From assembly GCA_002077065.1 (NCBI GenBank), contig NAJO01000007.1, positions 744,001-808,000 of the forward strand: DNA of 64,000 bases, given 5' to 3'. This document shows, piece by piece, positions 33,305 through 44,168 of the stretch. The translations under genes and the position numbers were made by a program. The notes beneath the pieces were generated by a model. The model did no database searches. It saw only the letters and a program-made list of their open reading frames with translations, and was not told where the DNA came from. Every line of letters begins with the position of its first letter. The first letter of the stretch is position 1. Source of the stretch: Cryoendolithus antarcticus (Eukaryota > Ascomycota > Dothideomycetes > Cladosporiales > Cladosporiaceae).

Positions 33305-36170
33305 ATGTTGTCTTCTCCCAGCAAGTCACTGCTCGTGGCAGCAGCCACGCTGCTTGCCTCTGGCAATGCCCAGAACACCAGCTACTACACGACCTACGGT
33401 GGCAGCCCGCCTGTCTATCCTTCTCGTAGGTCATCCTGAAGCTTGCGGAGAAGACCTAATGCTGATTATGTTACAGCAAACGCTACGGGGATTGGTTGGG
33501 AAGCTGCATTTGCGAAGGCGTCCGACTTTGTGTCCCAGCTCACCCTTGAAGAGAAAGTTCGCCTCGTCACGGGCACGCCCGGTCCTTGCGTTGGAAACAT
33601 TGGTCCTGTCTACCGCCTAGGCTTCAATGGGATCTGTCTTCAGGATGGTCCCTTGGCGATTCGAGAGGCAGACTACGCCTCCGTCTTCCCAGCTGGACTG
33701 ACAGTCGCTGCATCTTGGGACAAGAACCTGGCTCATGTCAGAGGTCAAGACATGGCTGCAGAGTTCAAGGGCAAAGGAAGTCATGTGCAACTTGGCCCTG
33801 TGGCCGGCCCACTTGGTCGGAGCGGATATGGTGGCAGGAATTGGGAAGGCTTCAGCCCTGATCCGTAAGTGATAAGTATTATGTGGAAGACGTCCTGATC
33901 GCTGATCAACACACAGCTACCTTACCGGAGAGCTCTTCGCCGAGGCTATCATGGGCATTGAGGAAACTGGGGTGCAAGCTTGCGGCAAGCACTTCATCGG
34001 AAATGAGCAAGAGACTCAGCGGAACCCTTCAGGAGGTTTCATCGGCGGGACCAACTCACCTGCTGAGGCTGTATCATCGAACATCGACGACAGGACTATG
34101 CATGAGGTCTACTTGTGGCCGTTCGCCAACGGCGTCAAAGCTGGCGTCTCATCGATCATGTGCTCGTACAACCGAGTATGTGGCATCCTCCACAGGTGCA
34201 CAGGCGTCACCAGTATTGACATTGAGACAGATCAACGGATCCTATGGCTGTGAGAACAGCAAGGTCCTAAATGGCCTTCTCAAGGAGGAGCTTGGCTTTC
34301 AAGGCTACGTCGTGTCTGACTGGCTTGCTACGCATAGTGGTGTGCCCAGCATCAAGGTATGTTGCATTCCACCTCTACAGGCCTGCTGCACGTTCTGACC
34401 ATTCTCACGCAGGCCGGTCTCGACATGGACATGCCAGGTGGTATTGGCTTCTTGGACAGCGCACCCTCTTACTTTGGAGCAAATGTGTCCACGGCGGTCA
34501 ACAATGGCAGCCTCGAGCTGTCACGCCTCGATGACATGGCACGGCGCATCATGACTCCATACTACAGACTCGGACAGGATTCTGGATTCCCTCCCATCGA
34601 TGCCAGCTCAGGCGGACTCAACTTCTTCCCGGTCAGCAACTACCTTTACAACTTCACCTACGGCCCGGCCAGTGTCGACGTTCGGGATGATCACGCGAAG
34701 GCGATCCGCGCGGCTGGCGCGGCTGGAATTGTTATGCTGAAGAATGTAAACAACACCTTGCCCTTGAAGGCACCCAAGAATATTGGCGTGTACGGCAACG
34801 ATGCGGGTGACCTTATCAATGGCCTGTACTCCTTGAGTGGCCTCGCGCTGAGTGTCTACGGATACGAGTATGGCGTCCTTGGCGCAGGCGGTGGGTCTGG
34901 CACTGGACGCTTCACATACATCGTAAACCCTCTGGATGCTATCAAGATCCGCTCAGCCCAGGACGACTCGCTGGTCCAATACGTCCTCAACAACACTCTC
35001 ATCATCGGTCAAGACAGCCTTTCACCGACCTATCCAACACCTCCAGATGTCTGTCTTGTGTTCCTCAAGACCTGGGCAACCGAAGGATCTGACCGTACCT
35101 CTCTTCTCGTGGACTGGAACGGCACTGCGCTTGTCGAGACCGTCGCCTCCACCTGCTCGAATACAGTCGTAATCACGAACAGCGGTGGCTTGAATGTCTT
35201 GCCATTCGCTAATAACCCCAACGTTACTGCCATACTTGCAGCCCACCTCGGCGGCCAAGAGGCCGGTAACTCGATCGTTGATGTGCTCTACGGCGCTGTC
35301 AACCCCTCCGGTCACTTGCCCTACACCATCGCCAAGGAAGAGTCAGACTACTCCTTCGCGCCCATTGCCAACTCTACTGCTCTGCTCGAGACCACCGACA
35401 TCTATGCTTGGCAGTCCGACTTCACGGAGCATCTGCTCATCGACTACAGGCACTTCGACTACTACAACATCTCCGTCGACTACGAGTTCGGCTTCGGATT
35501 GAGCTACACCACTTTCTCCATGTCCAATCTCGCGATCACTGCATCGTCCTCTTCTCTTACCGCCACCGCGGCACCAGCTAAGATCGCCCCAGGCGGCAAC
35601 CCAGGACTCTGGGAGACAGTCTACACCGTCACCGCGACCGTATCCAACACCGGCTCCGTCGCCGGCGCCGCTGTGCCACAGCTGTACCTCGGGCTTCCGC
35701 AGCCTACCGCTGATCTGGACGACATCACGCCCATCAAGGTCCTCCGTGGCTTCGAGAAGATCTATCTTGAGGCTGGCGCCAGTGCGACTGCCACATTCGA
35801 GCTCATGAGACGTGACATCAGCTACTGGGACATCATCTCCCAGGACTGGGTCGTCGGCACCAGCACCATTGGCGTCTTTGCTGGTTTCTCCAGCAGAGAT
35901 ATCAGGGCTACTGGATCTTTCACTCCACTCAGCGGGTCTGGCAGCGGCGGCAACGGAGGTGGCTACGGCAACAGCACCGCTTCGGCGACTGCGTCCGCGA
36001 CCGCATCTGCTTCCGGCTCGGTCAGCGGCTCCGCCACTGGGTCTGGTACTGCGTCCGCGTCCGCTACTGCGTCTGGCTATGGTTGGGGCAACGGCTGGAA
36101 CCACCACTACGGTGGAGACCAGAAGGGACCTTGGGGCAACGCCCACCACTGGGGACCACCTAAGCAGTAG
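33305..36170 (+). CDS. secreted beta-glucosidase, glycoside hydrolase family 3
   Basis: Exons 33305..33425, 33477..33864, 33917..34175, 34231..34356 and 34413..36170 give 883 residues in frame. It starts with a signal peptide ([16 protein letters not shown]). The GH3 N-terminal barrel contains [30 protein letters not shown] and FQGYVVSDW, whose Asp286 is the expected nucleophile. The C-terminal alpha/beta domain has a WATEGSDR loop that probably supplies the acid/base Glu. An FN3-like domain follows ([21 protein letters not shown]). The last 80 residues are an Ala/Ser/Gly linker ending in a His/Trp/Gly-rich tail, an unusual addition. It hydrolyses cellobiose and related glucosides outside the cell. 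Confidence 0.93.
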
Positions 36171-36894
36171 GTGAGATGGTAAGGAGAGGAGGTAGAAGTG
36201 TAGACTGTGAAGAGGCGATTTGAAGTGGGAAGAGGAAAAGTTAGTCACGCTGTACATATCACGAATGCCATGACTGTGTTCTCGAAGAAAGGCTACTCAT
36301 TCGACAAACTTCCTCGTGTTACTTCACTATACCTCTATTGTATCACAGGACTGCTGATGGCGCAATCACCCCAGGTGTGAGAATCCACTTCTGCCATCTT
36401 ATCTCCTCGATCCACTCCTGCCACTTCCCAGAAACTCCCTCGCTCTCTGGACCTTACCACGCACCTTACACTTCAAGCACACCTTACTCCCATGCCTCGC
36501 CACTCCGTTCCTCTCATTGTCATCAGCTCCATCATACCCGCCTATTCGATCCTGGTCGGCTCCAGAACGTTCAAGTCGATGCTCGCATACCTTCCCCCAG
36601 CTCGTGATGGTCACGGGCACGCATTCGATTGTTTGCTGGAGCTCGCGCCTGCAATCAGGAGCGTGCTAGGCCACCGCCCCGGCGCGAGTGAAGCGTAGAG
36701 CACCTAGAGCTTTGGCACGGGAGAGCTGGGCGCGGAGGGATCTGTGAGAGACATTCTCGTTTGGGCGCGGTGGTTCAGTGGTCACGCATGGCGGCGGAGA
36801 TGGAAGATTTGCAGCGGTGATGGACGGGATGGTTGTAGTGCGTGTTGTTGGCTCACGATTCGTCAGATAGTCTCGCTGCTCAGATACTCCAGCG
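36171..36894. other. intergenic between convergent genes
   Basis: 3' flank of the beta-glucosidase (+) and of an uncharacterised minus-strand gene. Pyrimidine-rich in part. No gene seen. Confidence 0.6.
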
Positions 36895-38250
36895 TCACAG
36901 CTCACATGACCAGCTCCAGCTGTGGGAGCATTGACAGGTATCATCGCGCGCATCCGCTGGCGAGCAAACATGTTCGTAAAAGCTCTCCGATGCTGCAATT
37001 GGAAGCCCTGCGTCTAAGCTGGCACCCTGCGTCGTTGTAGTCTCGGTAGAAGTGGGAAAGGGAAAGAGACTGATTCGCTTCTGTGACTTCTTTGGACGCG
37101 CCACGTGAGTCTCAACATCTGGCAGAGGTGGTGCTGGAAATGCTTGCACCAAGTCTCGGGTCCTTGTCGTGCCGTGGGGTGAGTCGTCTGAGCGCAGGGA
37201 CCTGAGATGCTTTGGGGTGACGCCGATGCTGAGTTGCTCAAATGTTGCGGCAGCACGTTGAGGCGATCGGGTGCTAACAGAGCCTGATGAGGGAGATGCG
37301 ATGCCAGCTGTGGCTGTTAGAGCACGAGCCGTTGGCAGCGTGGCAGCAGCACGCATGTCTTCTCTTGCGGGCGTGTTGCTGGAGGGAATCCGGATCCTCC
37401 CGCCCATACCTCGATCAGACATAGCGAAGTACCCGCCATATCTTCGCCTGTCAACAGCCTTGTCGGCAGTATGCCTCTGATCGATGACATTGTTCTCTAG
37501 TCCCAGGACCTGGGCGCCAGATTGGAAAGGATGCCCGCCCTCTAGTCCGAAGCGGAAGGTCTCGTGGCCGCTCAGTGGCGGACGCCAAGGACGAGCAGCT
37601 GGCTTCTGCTTGCGGCGAAAGAGCTGACTGATACTTGCTCTCAGGGTGCAACCACTGCCTGGCCGGCCATGCATCCAGTCGATCACAGCACAGCGAAGAC
37701 TGATCTGAGGCTGCCGTCTGACGAATGATGTAGTACTTGCGCCTGGCCAGCTTGGTACGCCATCTGGAGTGGCCACACGAGCGGGACGTGGGTATGGAGC
37801 GATTGCTGGCACGGGTATAAGTCGAGTCTTGTTGATGTGTGAGTCCTCGCTAGGGGTCGCAGGCTCCTCGACGATTTTGTCGGATCTGTACCCCGAGCAT
37901 GGAGATTGCAATTCTCGTTCGTCTAGTGAGAAGCAGAGCCTGTGCTGCGAAGGTCGAGCAACGATACCGCTGCGCTTCGCGATGTTTGTCGTGTCCTCAA
38001 TCGGTTCCGCAGGAGATCTCAGAGGAGGCAGCGGCAGATGCGCAGGCTTCCCATCGTCGTGTCCAGTCCCGGGCTCGTTTGTAGTCTTGCTGATCTTCAG
38101 CAGCTCATCACTGCTGGCCCCGCCATCAGTGTTGTCGCTCAGTGCATGCGCCTAGTACGCACCGAGCGTCGCTTTGTAGAGTGAGCTGTGGTCGCTAGGG
38201 GAGGACTCAGACGAGTCCAGACGCAGAATCAAGCCAGTCCTCGCTGCCAT
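36895..38250 (-). CDS. uncharacterised basic, Ser/Pro-rich protein
   Basis: A continuous minus-strand frame from 38113 down to 36895 is clearly coding in character. I join it to a short upstream exon (38250..38159, MAARTGLILRLDSSESS) across a 45-nt intron with donor GTACTA and acceptor CCAG, giving 436 residues. That donor is poor, so the 5' end is tentative; the upstream frame is also open to an ATG at 38487. The protein is disordered, basic and rich in Ser, Pro and Arg. Its best-structured part is around ISLRCAVIDWMHGRPGSG and ETFRFGLEGGHPFQSG, and it has a KKSQKRISLFPFP motif near the C terminus. No known domain is recognised. Confidence 0.5.
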
Positions 38251-39264
38251 TGGGAATTTCGCGTGCTTTAGGCGGTGTTTGGCGTTCAGAGCAATCACAC
38301 AACTTGCAGCAGCGAGTGCGTGCGGGAAGAGTAAGGAGGTCGAACGGCAATGTAACGCTGCTATCGTATTCTGCTCAATGTAATCGTGCCTAACAGAAGA
38401 TCGTATGATATGCAGGCTCAGCAGTGTGTTGAGGTCGAGATGATGAAGACTTGTTGCCGCGATTGTGAAGGGAACAGGAGAGGACATGAGGTAAGAGGTA
38501 CGCTCTTCCTTCCACTCTATATGGGCTGTACTTACCTCAGCATTCCCAAAATGCTGAATGCTCCTGTGCTGACCTCCATCCAGTAGTTACTTCTCACTTG
38601 ACATCGGTGAGACAAAGCAGACTACTACTAAGAGACTTATCATGCCGCCTTGGACTTACAGGTGCTACTGATCATCCACGGGTTACTAGTCTATTCCATC
38701 CGCGTCACGCAAGAACCGATACATGGTGCTTCGGTATACAGAGGCGCTCCCTGCTCCGGCTTCGCGAGGCAGTACCATCAAGTCCGCTGACGGTGCGGTG
38801 ACTACCGGCATTCGAATCTCGGCTTCGGGGGGTTGGGATAGTGTTTCGATCCAAGACTTGCCGAACCTTGGATCCAATGACAAGAACGTGGTAATCGCGC
38901 CAAGGTTTTGCACAGCCTCCCTTGGCAGCCACGTTCCTGCGTCATGCCGCTGTCTGGAGCTCCCCCCGCGAAGCTCCATCTCTAGCCATCTCACAACATC
39001 TTCGCATCGCAGTAGCACTAGTCTCTGCTGCCCATTCTCTTTGATCATTCCGCACTTCCCCTCGTTGCTGCGCCTCCCTGCACATCATACCAACTACATC
39101 ACCGAGCCAACGAGCGAGCTCCCGCAGCGTCCCGGCCGGCAAAGAGTCGTGCAGATTACTCCTTCGCTCGCACCTACCGCCGTTACGGTACTGCACGAGA
39201 ATCGCCTACAGTTGCAAAGATCAGCATTGCGGAGCAGCAACACATCCATCCCTAGTCGCCCATC
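38251..39264. other. divergent intergenic region
   Basis: 1 kb between the uncharacterised minus-strand gene and the Ca2+/H+ exchanger. Long overlapping frames exist on both strands (plus 38723-39268, minus 38686-39048) with no family resemblance. They may simply reflect GC-rich promoter sequence. Confidence 0.5.
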
Positions 39265-40930
39265 ATGAGTGAGTAAACTTCTGATATCTTTGCCACCTCC
39301 ATACACCCTACAGTCTCCCTGGCGTCGACACTTCCATCAACCGTCGAAACGCCCTGCCGTCAATCTACGTGCTCCCCCGCCGAGAGACTCCCACCCTTGG
39401 CGCTTGGCACTTATCATCTCGTCAAGCATCATAGCTTACCGACAAGACTGCTTTGACTTCTCATCGCCACACGCATTGCCATCGCTCTCCAAAACTCACC
39501 AGTATATGACTTGCTAACACCCACACGAGGCGCCGTCAGCGACCTCAAACGGCAGTTCAGCAGGGTTGCGCGTGGTGACAGTATGCCACGCCGAGATACG
39601 GGAGGGCCGAACGGCATCTCCGGAGACGACAACGAACATACGCCTCTCATATCTGGAGGAGGAAACAAGAAGCCGCTCTACGAAGATGATCGTGCTTGGG
39701 TGCGGTATCCGAGCAGCTTCTTCCACATCTCCTGGTTGGTGTTGACAAGCAACTATGTCAATATCTTACTGGTCTTCGTGCCGGTTGGCATCGTACTGGG
39801 AGCGCTGGGCATGAACCCTATTGCCGTGTTCGCGGTGAACTTCTTCGCCATTGTGCCTTTGGCGGCACTGTTGAGCTTTGCGACTGAGGAATTGAGCGTG
39901 AAATTGGGACAGACTCTGGGCGGGCTGATGAACGCGACCTTCGGGAATGCCGTGGAGTTGATTGTACGCCTAATTCCTTCCTCGGCAAGCTTCTTGCTCG
40001 TACTGACATCAAGCGCAGGTTAGCATTGTCGCTCTCCGGCAAGGCGAAATCCGCATCGTTCAAGCCAGCATGCTCGGATCTATCCTGTCCAACATCTTAC
40101 TGGTACTTGGGTGCTGCTTCATTTCCTCCGGTATCCGCCGCAGAGAAAGCACGTTCAACGCGACCGTCGCCTCCACCATGTCCTCACTCATGGCTGTTGC
40201 GGCAACATCCTTGATCATTCCTGCGACCCTCTACGCCTCCCTCCAGAACTCCTCCGCAGACACAGAGTCTAACATCCTTGTCCTCTCCCACGGCACCGCA
40301 ATCATCCTCCTATGTCTTTACGGCCTCTACCTCTTCTTCCAGCTCAAGACCCACGCCACTCTCTTCGACGCCGAAGCCCAGACAGACGAAGACGGTAACG
40401 AAGAGGAAGCGCAGATTCTCGGCCCGATCCCCGCCGGCATCTGCCTCGTGCTTGTCACTCTCTGCGTTGCCGTCTGCGCGGAGTACCTAGTCGACAGCAT
40501 CGATGCCATCGTCGAGGAAGCCCACATTTCCAAGACCTTCATCGGTTTGATCCTCCTCCCGATTGTCGGTAACGCCGCTGAGCACGTCACTGCCGTCGTC
40601 GTGGCCTGGAAAGACAAGATGGATCTCGCTATTGGCGTTGCTATTGGCTCGTCTATGCAGATTGCGCTCTTTGTCACGCCCTTCTTGGTGATCCTCGGAT
40701 GGTGCATCGGCCAGCCCATGACGCTGCACTTCCAGACTTTCGAGACTGTGGTCTTCTTCTTGAGTGTGCTCGTCGTGAACTACCTGATCGGAGACGGGAA
40801 GAGCAACTACCTGGAGGGATGCATGTGCTTGGGCACGTACATCATTATTGCGCTGGCATTCTGGGTCAAGCCTGATGATGCTACGGGAGATGCGATTGTG
40901 GGTGCTGTGAAGGGAATGTTCGTGCGATAA
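39265..40930 (+). CDS. vacuolar Ca2+/H+ exchanger (CAX/Vcx1 family)
   Basis: Exons 39265..39268, 39530..39963 and 40019..40930 give 449 residues in frame. Exon 1 is just four nucleotides (ATG A) before a GTGAGT donor, and intron 1 is 261 nt with a CTAAC branch. The joined start reads MSAVSDLKRQF. The body has about eleven membrane segments and the two inverted alpha-repeats of CAX proteins: GQTLGGLMNATFGNAVELIVS in the first half and LPIVGNAAEHVTAV in the second, each carrying the conserved acidic residue. An acidic loop (EAQTDEDGNEEEA) separates the halves. These transporters load Ca2+ into the vacuole using the proton gradient. Introns 2 and the C terminus are secure; the micro-exon start is the natural solution but needs a transcript. 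Confidence 0.88.
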
Positions 40931-41821
40931 GACGAGGGGAGATGCGGGTGTTAGATTGGATAAGTGAGGTTGAGGGGGCGAAGAAAGGCCACGAAGGCTT
41001 GCATGTATTTTTCTAGTATGTTCGATAACACTGTATCATACCTAAGGGACATCGTATGTTCGTTCTTGGTTAAATTAGAGCCCATTGACGAATCGTAGCT
41101 TTCCTGCGCGCGCATCATCTGTCCTATTCCAGGGTAAGGAAGGCTCTGCTCAAGTCGACAGAGCCAAGGTCCGTTGCTCGTGGATTTCCTGCATTCGTTT
41201 ACCAACATCACTGACCGTATGCAGAGCGGCTCCACGCATCGCGCGCGTGTTGGCCCCGAATTCAATCTCATCGAAGTTGTTATTGACTCGCATTTGGCCC
41301 CCACATCTGTAACTGCATTTGTTCCAACTTCGCGGCGCCGACTCCTGCAAGCTTTCGGCCCCAGACCTGTTTCCTTGTTCTCTGGGACTACATCTCTCGA
41401 AGCAGTCGACGAGAAGGTAGCCAGCAATGGAAACCTTCGTCTAGGCTTCTGCTGGGGCCGAATTGACGGCATCTTTCACACGAGGTCTGAATGGGGAGCA
41501 TAGCGCTACTGAACTGTGCCCAAGTTAAATGTGAGTTCCTGATACGCTACTCCAGGAGGGTATTGGGTGTTCACTGCACACTGCAGATCCGTGGTCGGGA
41601 AGCGCAAGCGATACAGGCCAGTGTAGCGCAATTCGTGCTGACCTTTGATGATGCGGTAAGATCGCTCGTAAGTCGAAGTGTCCCACCAAAAAGTATGGCA
41701 TAGGTAGCATCCACCAGAGTCCCGACCTGGAGCCAAAAGCCAAGCGCGGTCTCATGGATCTCGTATGGCCACGAAGTCAACGGAGCATGTTCGAGTCGTA
41801 TCTCAGGACTGGTCCAGCCGT
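40931..41821. other. intergenic between convergent genes; one unexplained frame
   Basis: 3' flanks of the CAX gene (+) and the transcription-factor-like gene (-). A minus-strand frame at 41506-41736 encodes 76 residues that look coding in style (YERSYRIIKGQHELRYTGLY) but match no family I know and lack a clear start exon. Confidence 0.45.
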
Positions 41822-42691
41822 TCAAGTAAGCATCTCAAGCAGTTCCATAGCCTGCGCCCTCACCACTCCGTCCCCGCAGCAAGCCACAACAACTCTTAGC
41901 GGCTCAGCAATTCCCATTGATCCGCCATTCGCTGCCGTGACAATTCCCGTCTCTCCTTTCACTGCGACAGCAAGACCCACAATCGCTCGGCCTTCTGTAG
42001 AGAACAGCTCCCTTTCGCCTCCAGCTCCGGGCGTAGACGCCAGCACTACGCAAGCCAGGTGGTTCGCTTTGACGATCCTGCATTCCCGCACCTGCTCAGG
42101 CGGCATGTTGGGCATCGCAGTCGCTAAGTGCCTCGAGAAGGCGCATTCCCAGGTGTCTAGCCAGGGTTTGAAACGGTGCATTTCAGCCAGGAGAGCAGTG
42201 TAGGCTGGAGAGCCGGGCGAGGCCGAGGACAGGTGTCGGAAGAGGAGATGTAGCTTGTTGGAGCATAGGGTGAGGGTCTGCGTTGCTTGAGGTAGCGTCG
42301 TTGTAGAGCGAGGAGCGGGCATTGGGAGTTCGCGAGAAGGTGTGGCTGGGGTGAGAGGTGAGAATATGGGTGAGGAGATCGCGGAGAAGACTGGGGAGGA
42401 AACAGACGACGGCGCGGTCCAGGGGCTAGGAGTCGTTGAACTTGAGGCAGCCGTCCGTGGTCCAGAGGTATATGGATCACGACCCAGCTTGACATCCAGC
42501 GCCAACTTCATGCGAGGGTCAGACATGCTGGGCCAGTCTGCTGGAATGCGGAGCACGCTGTTCATGCTTGAGACATATGCCACGTTATGTGGAGGAGAAG
42601 AGATCGCAGAGAGTACCTACCTTGGACGCACGGCGCATAGAAGTGGGTGGGGTCCTAGTACTGTAGCCCGGATATAGTCAGCAAACCCCAT
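41822..42691 (-). CDS. fungal transcription-factor-like protein lacking a zinc cluster
   Basis: Minus-strand exons 42691..42621 and 42566..41822 give 271 residues in frame (GTAGGT donor, CAAG acceptor). The conserved part is LHLLFRH, WLDTWECAFSRHLA, ECRIVKANHLACVVLAS and MGIAEPLRVVVACCGDGVVRAQAMELLEML. This matches the C-terminal regulatory region of a group of fungal Zn(II)2Cys6 transcription factors. The Cys-rich DNA-binding domain is absent: the N terminus is instead a Ser/Pro/Thr-rich linker, and no zinc cluster was found in the 1.4 kb upstream. The C terminus stops directly after the LLEML helix, where relatives usually continue. It could be a truncated regulator, a partner protein or a decaying gene. 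Exon 1 is only moderately supported. Confidence 0.6.
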
Positions 42692-44168
42692 TGCCGCATT
42701 GACTACAGCAGTGACACGATGCAAGGGCGCCGCAGATTTGCACGACTCTCTCGTACGAAGGATCAAAGTAGGTGGCCACTCAGGCCCACACTATTGCCTT
42801 CCTACTACGACCTGCCCAATGGCACACTCGCAATAAGCGACCATCGCATTCCTGGCGGCACTGCGACGCTGTGCCGCGACCCTCAGCTTACCACGCAGCA
42901 GTCAGTAATAGCATGCGGCGCTGCCTGCGAGAGGAATGGCGTCCTGGCTCGCGAAGGCAAGCCAACAAGCGAGCTTCCAAGAGCGCGTGAGCTAGCGTCC
43001 GGCGCCTGCAGGATCAGCAAGCCTTGCATGAACGGCTTGTTCGGTGTTTGGTGACGAGGGCGCGTGGCTGCTTGGGGCTGGCTGTCGCGTCGACTCTGCA
43101 TACCGGTAGACCTGCTATACGTGGGAGAGTTCTGCGCTCACGTGGCAGATCAAAGCTTGTTAATCAGAGTTTGTCCCATCAGCTGGCTTGCGACAGCATG
43201 ATCACGCGAGGATGGTGACGAAGGTCTCGTAGCGTGACCCGGCCTATCGGACACATCACCAGATCTAGCCATAGCTTCGACCGCGGAGGATGCGGGAGTT
43301 CGCGATCGTATGGTGTCAGACTCGGTAGCGGGGTGTTGATGTTCCATGGTCATCATCCACATCCGTGCAGACTTGCCATACCCATGCGGCGATGCGGCGC
43401 CGTCGAAGGATTCCTGCGAACAAGCGAGGAAGCTCGCCCTGAAGCGGCTAGGGCGTGTCAGCACGAAGGATTGGATGTGGCGCTTGTGGAAGGATTCGAG
43501 GCGACGAGCAGGCTTTCTTGGGGTACGTTATCTCGTGAACTTTGACCGCGGTCTGGGAAGGGTGAAGCGAAGACACCGGATGGTTTGAAGGCCGAAGTCC
43601 GCGCATTCGTGTTCTGCTTGTCCAATGCCTCGTTTTGTCTGAACATTTGAGGTTGTCAGCTCTTGGCACGGGATTTCGGGCGTTTGTTGACCATAACCTT
43701 GTGCGACACTGCATGAGGCATACTCATCGACACGGAAACTTCCTGCCAGCTCACTAATACGATGTTACTGACGGGACCGTCGGCATCGGCACCTCCTCGG
43801 ATAATGCATGATTTTGGAGTCCTGGAAGTGATTGGAACCCAATGCTGAAGTCCTCGGAATGCTTGCACATCTCAAGATCATTATGTGCTACCATCGCCAA
43901 CACGTACAGTAGCAACAGCCGTCGCGATGCCTTACCGATCAAGTTTAGTTCGGGCAGATACGTCGCTCTGATCCTTTGCAGCGGTACTCCGTCTAGCAGA
44001 CCCAGCGGCCCCGTCAGACTCACCGTCGAACCGGTCTACGATTTACTTGACAACGCGATAACATTGTCATACAACCGAGCATGTAGACTTTGTAATGTGC
44101 ACCCTAGTAATCTGCTACGGCGTATCTATTCGTAGCCATCCTATCTCTCCACTCGAACACCATTGCGG
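42692..44168. other. intergenic, possible small minus-strand gene
   Basis: 1.5 kb between two minus-strand genes. Consecutive minus-strand frames at 43646-43458 (starting MFRQNEALDKQNTNARTSAF) and 43464-43150 look coding in composition and might be joined by an intron. I could not settle the splice sites or recognise a family. Otherwise nothing seen. Confidence 0.4.

Noticed and set aside
35343..36257. 304-codon frame antisense to the beta-glucosidase
   Set aside because: It lies opposite a well-supported GH3 exon and its composition mirrors the codon bias of that gene.
38723..39268. 181-codon plus-strand frame before the Ca2+/H+ exchanger
   Set aside because: It has no family resemblance and runs through the exchanger's own start codon in another frame.
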